In this document: positions 60,208 to 64,000 of the stretch, one piece after another
Position numbering within the stretch: position 1 is the first letter of the stretch
Layout of the letters: every line of letters starts with the position of its first letter
From: CAZIVP01 sp964542915
Lineage (GTDB): Bacteria > Calditrichota > Calditrichia > Calditrichales > Calditrichaceae
Direction: 5' to 3'
Length of the DNA: 64,000 nucleotides
NCBI GenBank assembly: GCA_964542915.1
Contig: CAZIVP010000019.1
Location: forward strand, 1 to 64,000
The notes under the pieces: generated by a model
What the model was told of the DNA's origin: nothing
What the model saw: the letters and a program-made list of their open reading frames with translations, nothing else
The model's database searches: none
Position numbers and translations under genes: made by a program

Positions 60208-61006
60208 GAACCTCTTGCCCTCTTATTTCTATTGAATTCGTTGGACAAACTTCCACACACTTTTCACAGTTGGTGCATTTTTCATAATCGATTTTTGCCA
60301 GAAAGTTATTGACATGAATGGCATCGTCCTCACACACTTTTTCACACTTCATACAACCAATACAGGCCACTTTACACGCTTTGCGTGCATCGGCACCTTT
60401 ATCGGTATTATTACAGGTAACCGTAACTTTTTTATCGTAGGGACGCATGTGTAAGATATTTTTGGGACAGGTCGGTATACAGATGCCGCAACCGGTGCAG
60501 ACATCATCATCGATCACTACAATACCATCTTCCAAATGCATGGCGTCGAAAGGACACGCTTGCACGCATGAACCCAGTCCCAGGCAGGCAAATGCACAGG
60601 CTTTGGTCGTGTCGGCCACAAGCATGGCAGCCCAGCAGTCTTCAATACCGCGATAATCCATCATCAATGCGCTGTTCTCTACGGTTCCTTTGCACATTAA
60701 CGAAGCCACCATCTTTTGACCGCCGCTCACCTCTAGGCCGAGTATCTCGCCAATTTTAGCCATTGTGGATGAATCCGCCACCGGGCAGGGTTGTTCCAGG
60801 CTTTGTTCTTTTACCACATGCTCGGCATAGGCCGAACACCCGGCGAAGCCGCAGCCGCCGCAATTGGCGCCCGGCAGTAGTTCCGTTACTTCTTCGATGC
60901 GCGGGTCTTCATATACATAAAACTTTTTAGAGGCGTACAACAAACCCGTCGATGAAATAAGGGCAAATCCGCCAAGCACCAAACCCGCTACTAATATATC
61001 TGGCAT
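60188..61006 (-). CDS. rnfB: Rnf complex subunit RnfB (multi-cluster ferredoxin-side subunit)
   Basis: A 272-residue protein. One N-terminal helix (LVLGGFALISSTGLLYASKKF) precedes the Fe4S4 motif GANCGGCGFAGCSAYAEHVV, then many Cys clusters: CAFACLGLGSCVQACP, CTGCGICIPTCP, CKVACIGCMKCEKVC and CTNCEKCVEVCPTN. That gives at least five [4Fe-4S]-type sites, the entry for electrons from soluble ferredoxin. GGAG eight bases before the ATG is a clear ribosome-binding site. It follows the rseC-like gene by 26 bp. Confidence 0.96.
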   Translation of the reverse strand: MPDILVAGLVLGGFALISSTGLLYASKKFYVYEDPRIEEVTELLPGANCGGCGFAGCSAYAEHVVKEQSLEQPCPVADSSTMAKIGEILGLEVSGGQKMVASLMCKGTVENSALMMDYRGIEDCWAAMLVADTTKACAFACLGLGSCVQACPFDAMHLEDGIVVIDDDVCTGCGICIPTCPKNILHMRPYDKKVTVTCNNTDKGADARKACKVACIGCMKCEKVCEDDAIHVNNFLAKIDYEKCTNCEKCVEVCPTNSIEIRGQEVHVTANV

Positions 61007-61032
61007 GCTAATATCTCCCTGAACAGCAATTG

Positions 61033-61440
61033 TTAAGCAATTGGTTTAATGTGAATGCTATACTTACTTTTGCCGTATTTTTGATTGATCTGATGGACGA
61101 TGGCCAGAGCCAGGCCCGTTCCAATCAGCGCATTGACAAAAAGCAGTAATTCATTACTGATATTCAGCAGGACTTTGCTAATTGCGATACCCGCAAAGAA
61201 AAATAAAACCGGCAACATATAAATGATAAATGACGTCTGGATCACTTTCGAGTATTCAATTAACACTTTTTGTCCAACTTTAAGGCGTTCCGGCGCATCG
61301 ACTTTATCGATTTCCACGTAATTGGAATGGCAAAAGCCATAAAGACCGCACGATTCGCAATCGCCGTCATCATTCACGGCTATGCGATACAACGCCTCCG
61401 TTTCTTCTGCTATGATGCCTGGAACCGATTGTTCAAACAT
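61033..61440 (-). CDS. RseC/RsxX-family membrane protein
   Basis: A 135-residue protein with a small N-terminal Cys cluster (DCESCGLYGFCHSN: C-x2-C-x5-C) and two transmembrane helices (SFIIYMLPVLFFFAGIAI and ELLLFVNALIGTGLALAI), the RseC layout. RseC/RsxX proteins influence Rnf or SoxR-reducing systems and are often encoded with rnf genes. The ATG at 61440 was preferred to the TTG at 61452. It is the first gene of the rnf operon. The upstream region is AT-rich and probably holds the operon promoter. Confidence 0.9.
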   Translation of the reverse strand: MFEQSVPGIIAEETEALYRIAVNDDGDCESCGLYGFCHSNYVEIDKVDAPERLKVGQKVLIEYSKVIQTSFIIYMLPVLFFFAGIAISKVLLNISNELLLFVNALIGTGLALAIVHQINQKYGKSKYSIHIKPIA

Positions 61441-61640
61441 TATAAATTCCAACCCTTTAATAAATTAGGGTTATACTAAGAGCAAATAATATACCACAAC
61501 AATTAACTTTTTTAATCATTTGAAATTATTTAACTTAACATTATTCTTATATGATCTGTTTTCCAAATTTTTAAAAGCTCAAATCTACCATATTCTCAAA
61601 TTTAAGAATTAAACCGGCCAAAACCGGGTTCAGCGTATCA

Positions 61641-61676
61641 AAAAAAGCGATGCGGGCATTACCCCACACCGCTTTA
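61641..61676 (-). terminator. terminator after the 2-oxoacid oxidoreductase genes
   Basis: Read on the minus strand: AAAGCGGTGTGGG, loop GTAATG, CCCGCATCGCTTT (two G-T pairs), then a run of Ts from 61647 down to 61641. A textbook intrinsic terminator 60 bases after the stop codon, separating this operon from rseC-rnf. Confidence 0.85.
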
Positions 61677-61732
61677 TTGTTTTGAGGGGGAGACACGTCT
61701 TTGTTTAATTGATTTGATTTCCATACGACCGA

Positions 61733-63169
61733 TTATTGTTTGCGGTGTTTCGAACCGTACTCGTAACCCCTTTCAATCGCCTTCTGATTGATTTCGACCA
61801 GTTTCTTTCGCTTGATGGCTGTTTTAAGCGTCTCCATCAGGGTTTCTTTTTTGAAGAGGCCGGTATAGCCGGCATACGCCGCCATGGCGACCATGTTAGC
61901 CGTACGGGTGTTGCCCAGCTTATCCGCAATTTCCGTGGCGGGAACAGCCAATATCTCCACGTCCGTGCGACTCACATCGATATCGATCAATGATTCGTCG
62001 TAAAGAATGATACCGTCTTCGACCACATCGTTTTCGAATTTTTCCAGCGAGGGACGGTTTAGTGCAATGAGTACAGTGGGATTCGAAACCACCGGCGAAC
62101 CGACCGGAATATTGCGAATATTAACATGACAATTAGCGGTTCCGCCGCGCATTTCAGGCCCGTAGGACGGCAACCATGAGACATGGTAGTTTTCCAGCAA
62201 GCCGGCCTGGGCCAATGCCGCACCTAATAGCAATACACCCTGCCCCCCGAAACCGGCCACTTTGATTTCCGGGTTTTGATAACGTTCGGGATAACCGGCT
62301 TTCTCGAATTCTTTTTCGGTGTCCGGTATAATCTCCAATTGCTCTTTGATTTCCTCGGTTGAAAGCTGCTTGGGTTTAAACGCATAGGGCTCCACCTCTT
62401 TGGTGGTATCCTTATAAACGCCCAAAGGAAATTGGTTCATCATGACTTCTTTAATCCAAGTCAAAGAATCCACCGGGTCCATCTTCCACCCGGAGGGACA
62501 TGGTGAAAGAATTTCCACGAGGGTAAATCCCAGATTTTCAGCCTGGCTTTTAAGGGCCTTCCGAACGGCCATGCGGGCGCGTGCACGATGTTTGTTGTCG
62601 AACAGCGCCACCCGTTCCACATATACCGGCGCCTCGAGTTGGCTTATCAATTCCGCCACTTTAACGGGATAGCCTTCATTGCGCGGATTTCTGCCGAGGG
62701 GCGTCGTGGTCGTTTTTTGCGATTCCAGAGTTGTAGGCGCCATCTGTCCGCCGGTCATACCGTAAATGGCGTTATTGATGAAAAATACGGTAATGTTTTC
62801 GCCGCGGTTGGCCGCGTGTAAAATCTCTGCCGTGCCGATCGCCGCCAAATCGCCGTCTCCCTGGTAACTGATCACAATACTTTCGGGATGGGCCCGTTTG
62901 ATGCCCGTCGAAACGGCAGGCGCGCGGCCGTGAGCCGCCTGAATATTGCCGGTATCAAAGTAATAGTAACCGAACACACTGCAACCAACCGGACTGATGA
63001 AGACCGTGCGGTCCGCCAGTCCAAAATCGTCAAGCGCTTCCGCTATGAATTTATGTACATTCCCATGACCACAGCCGGGGCAGTAATGGGGCATCTTTTT
63101 ATCCGGGCTGGGGTTGCGTTCGTATCGGTCGTAAAAACTTTGTGGTTTTTTTAATACTTTTGTAGCCAT
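61733..63169 (-). CDS. 2-oxoacid:ferredoxin oxidoreductase, fused beta-gamma subunit
   Basis: A 478-residue fusion. The beta part (residues 1-260) carries the TPP and cluster motifs CPGCGHGNVHK, SPVGCSVFGYYYFD, SYQGDGDLAAIGTAEILHAANRG and NNAIYGMTGGQMAPTT. The gamma part (about 300-478) has KVAGFGGQGVLLLGAALAQAG and SYGPEMRGGTANCHV. Such fusions occur in Kor/Vor-type enzymes, which turn a 2-oxoacid plus CoA into acyl-CoA, CO2 and reduced ferredoxin. GAGG six bases before ATG at 63169 fixes the start (a GTG lies at 63172). The alpha subunit gene precedes it by 14 bp. Substrate (2-oxoglutarate, branched-chain or indole-pyruvate) cannot be told by eye; Vor/Kor-like is likeliest. Confidence 0.9.
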   Translation of the reverse strand: MATKVLKKPQSFYDRYERNPSPDKKMPHYCPGCGHGNVHKFIAEALDDFGLADRTVFISPVGCSVFGYYYFDTGNIQAAHGRAPAVSTGIKRAHPESIVISYQGDGDLAAIGTAEILHAANRGENITVFFINNAIYGMTGGQMAPTTLESQKTTTTPLGRNPRNEGYPVKVAELISQLEAPVYVERVALFDNKHRARARMAVRKALKSQAENLGFTLVEILSPCPSGWKMDPVDSLTWIKEVMMNQFPLGVYKDTTKEVEPYAFKPKQLSTEEIKEQLEIIPDTEKEFEKAGYPERYQNPEIKVAGFGGQGVLLLGAALAQAGLLENYHVSWLPSYGPEMRGGTANCHVNIRNIPVGSPVVSNPTVLIALNRPSLEKFENDVVEDGIILYDESLIDIDVSRTDVEILAVPATEIADKLGNTRTANMVAMAAYAGYTGLFKKETLMETLKTAIKRKKLVEINQKAIERGYEYGSKHRKQ

Positions 63170-63186
63170 CACAAACCTCTATAATA

Positions 63187-64000
63187 TTATTGTTTTTTGT
63201 TCACCATTGCTCTGCAACGCTCCATCAGTTCAGCGGCCGAAGGGACAACGCCGCCCATACGCCCGTAAAATTCAACCGGACGTTTGCCTTCAACGGCCAT
63301 ACGCAAATCATCGACCATCTGACCGTTGCTCATCTCAACCGCGAGAAATTTTTGGACATGGGAAGTTAATTGTTGGATGCGCTTCTTTGGATATGGAAAA
63401 AGGGTGATGGGGCGTAACAATCCAAATTTGAGGTTTTCCTGCCGCAACTTTTCGACGACTGTTTTCAGTACTCGCGATACAATGCCATACCCCATGAGTA
63501 CATATTCGGCGTCATCGAGCATAAACTCCTCGACACGAACTTCGTTTACTTCGATCTTGCGGTATTTTTCCTGTAATCGCTTGTTATGTTCTTCCAGTTC
63601 TTCCGGATCGAGATAAATACTGGAGATCAAATTATGCTTGCTCTCCTTATCGGCATACAGAGCCCAATCGTGCTTAGGCAGATCGGTTTTAGGCTCCCCG
63701 AATTCCACAGCTTCCATCATCTGGCCTGTATAACCATCGGCCACTATATAAACCGGTGTCCGGTATTTTTCGGCAATATCGAAGGCCATTTGCGTCAAAT
63801 CCGACATTTCCTGGACACTGTTGGGCGCCAGTACGGGGCATTTATAATTCCCGTGTCCGCCGCCTTTAACCACCTGATTGTAATCGCCCTGCTCCGGAGC
63901 AATGTTACCAAGCCCCGGCCCCCCGCGCATGATATCTACGATCACACAGGGCAATTCAGCCCCTGCGGCATAAGAAACGCCTTCCTGTTTCAGGCTGATA
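63187..64000 (-). CDS. 2-oxoacid:ferredoxin oxidoreductase alpha subunit, 5' part beyond the window
   Basis: The coding frame stays open to the right edge (translated upstream of the apparent start as KQEGVSYAAGAELPCVIVD), so the true start lies outside. Visible: PCVIVDIMRGGPGLGNIAPEQGD, YKCPVLAPNSVQEMSDLTQMAFDIAEKYRTPVYIVADGYTG and GRMGGVVPSAAELMERC at the C-terminus, all from the pyruvate:ferredoxin-oxidoreductase alpha family (VorB/KorA type). It binds the TPP pyrimidine side together with the beta subunit. Same operon as the beta-gamma gene, 14 bp before it. Confidence 0.9.
   Translation of the reverse strand, partial: ISLKQEGVSYAAGAELPCVIVDIMRGGPGLGNIAPEQGDYNQVVKGGGHGNYKCPVLAPNSVQEMSDLTQMAFDIAEKYRTPVYIVADGYTGQMMEAVEFGEPKTDLPKHDWALYADKESKHNLISSIYLDPEELEEHNKRLQEKYRKIEVNEVRVEEFMLDDAEYVLMGYGIVSRVLKTVVEKLRQENLKFGLLRPITLFPYPKKRIQQLTSHVQKFLAVEMSNGQMVDDLRMAVEGKRPVEFYGRMGGVVPSAAELMERCRAMVNKKQ

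Overview
The window looks like a chromosome segment from a Gram-negative bacterium of the Fibrobacteres-Chlorobi-Bacteroidetes (FCB) assemblage. A Calditrichota-like organism is my best guess, but that is inference. The evidence is a SusC/SusD pair, three TonB-dependent outer-membrane receptors with carboxypeptidase-like regulatory domains, a secreted enzyme ending in a YPNPFN sorting-type tail, a PorV-like outer-membrane protein, a one-component-style beta-propeller histidine kinase, many lipoproteins, and an Rnf complex beside a 2-oxoacid:ferredoxin oxidoreductase. I saw no rRNA, tRNA, CRISPR array, insertion sequence or prophage.

Layout. 0-1.8 kb: a type II restriction-modification pair (MjaI-like nuclease; SPPYW methyltransferase with a SNase-like tail). 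1.9-11.6 kb: propeller sensor kinase, LuxR-type regulator, then SusC and SusD. The sensor gene and susC share a 20-bp palindrome upstream, which suggests one regulator acts on both. 11.8-15.4 kb: small secreted protein, a secreted glucose/sorbosone dehydrogenase-like enzyme and a PorV-like protein. 15.7-21.9 kb: a seven-PAS hybrid kinase and an HD-GYP protein. 22.2-26.9 kb: TonB receptor, its lipoprotein partner and a secreted propeller protein. 27-32 kb: CbpA-type DnaJ, a trypsin-like lipoprotein, and an operon of DUF3108, DUF2459 and an AbiC-like membrane protein next to a PspC gene. 32.4-35.3 kb: cysE-cysK cysteine synthesis and a dihydroorotate dehydrogenase-like enzyme. 35.5-39.7 kb: an operon of a degenerate carnitine-acyltransferase-like protein, an M28 peptidase and a PstS-like lipoprotein.

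40-46 kb: central carbon metabolism. A class I aminotransferase is fused to a PEP-carboxykinase-like P-loop domain and lies directly upstream of a divergent ATP-type PEP carboxykinase gene. The pair suggests an aspartate -> oxaloacetate -> PEP route; the fusion is the most unusual item in the window. A flotillin gene lies upstream of it. 46.5-52 kb: small His/Asp-rich secreted protein, a haem/metal-type TonB receptor, a soluble DUF2723-like lipoprotein, and an ECF sigma/anti-sigma pair. 52-55.5 kb: a surface protein of 16-residue repeats and a dipeptidyl peptidase IV. 56.1-61.4 kb: rseC-rnfBCDGEA as one tightly overlapping operon. 61.7-64 kb: a 2-oxoacid:ferredoxin oxidoreductase with fused beta-gamma subunit; its alpha gene runs off the window edge. 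Reduced ferredoxin from this enzyme could feed Rnf to build an ion gradient while reducing NAD+.

Many reading frames begin at TTG or GTG; where a nearby ATG with a better ribosome-binding site exists I moved the start and said so. All family assignments come from reading motifs by eye, without database searches.
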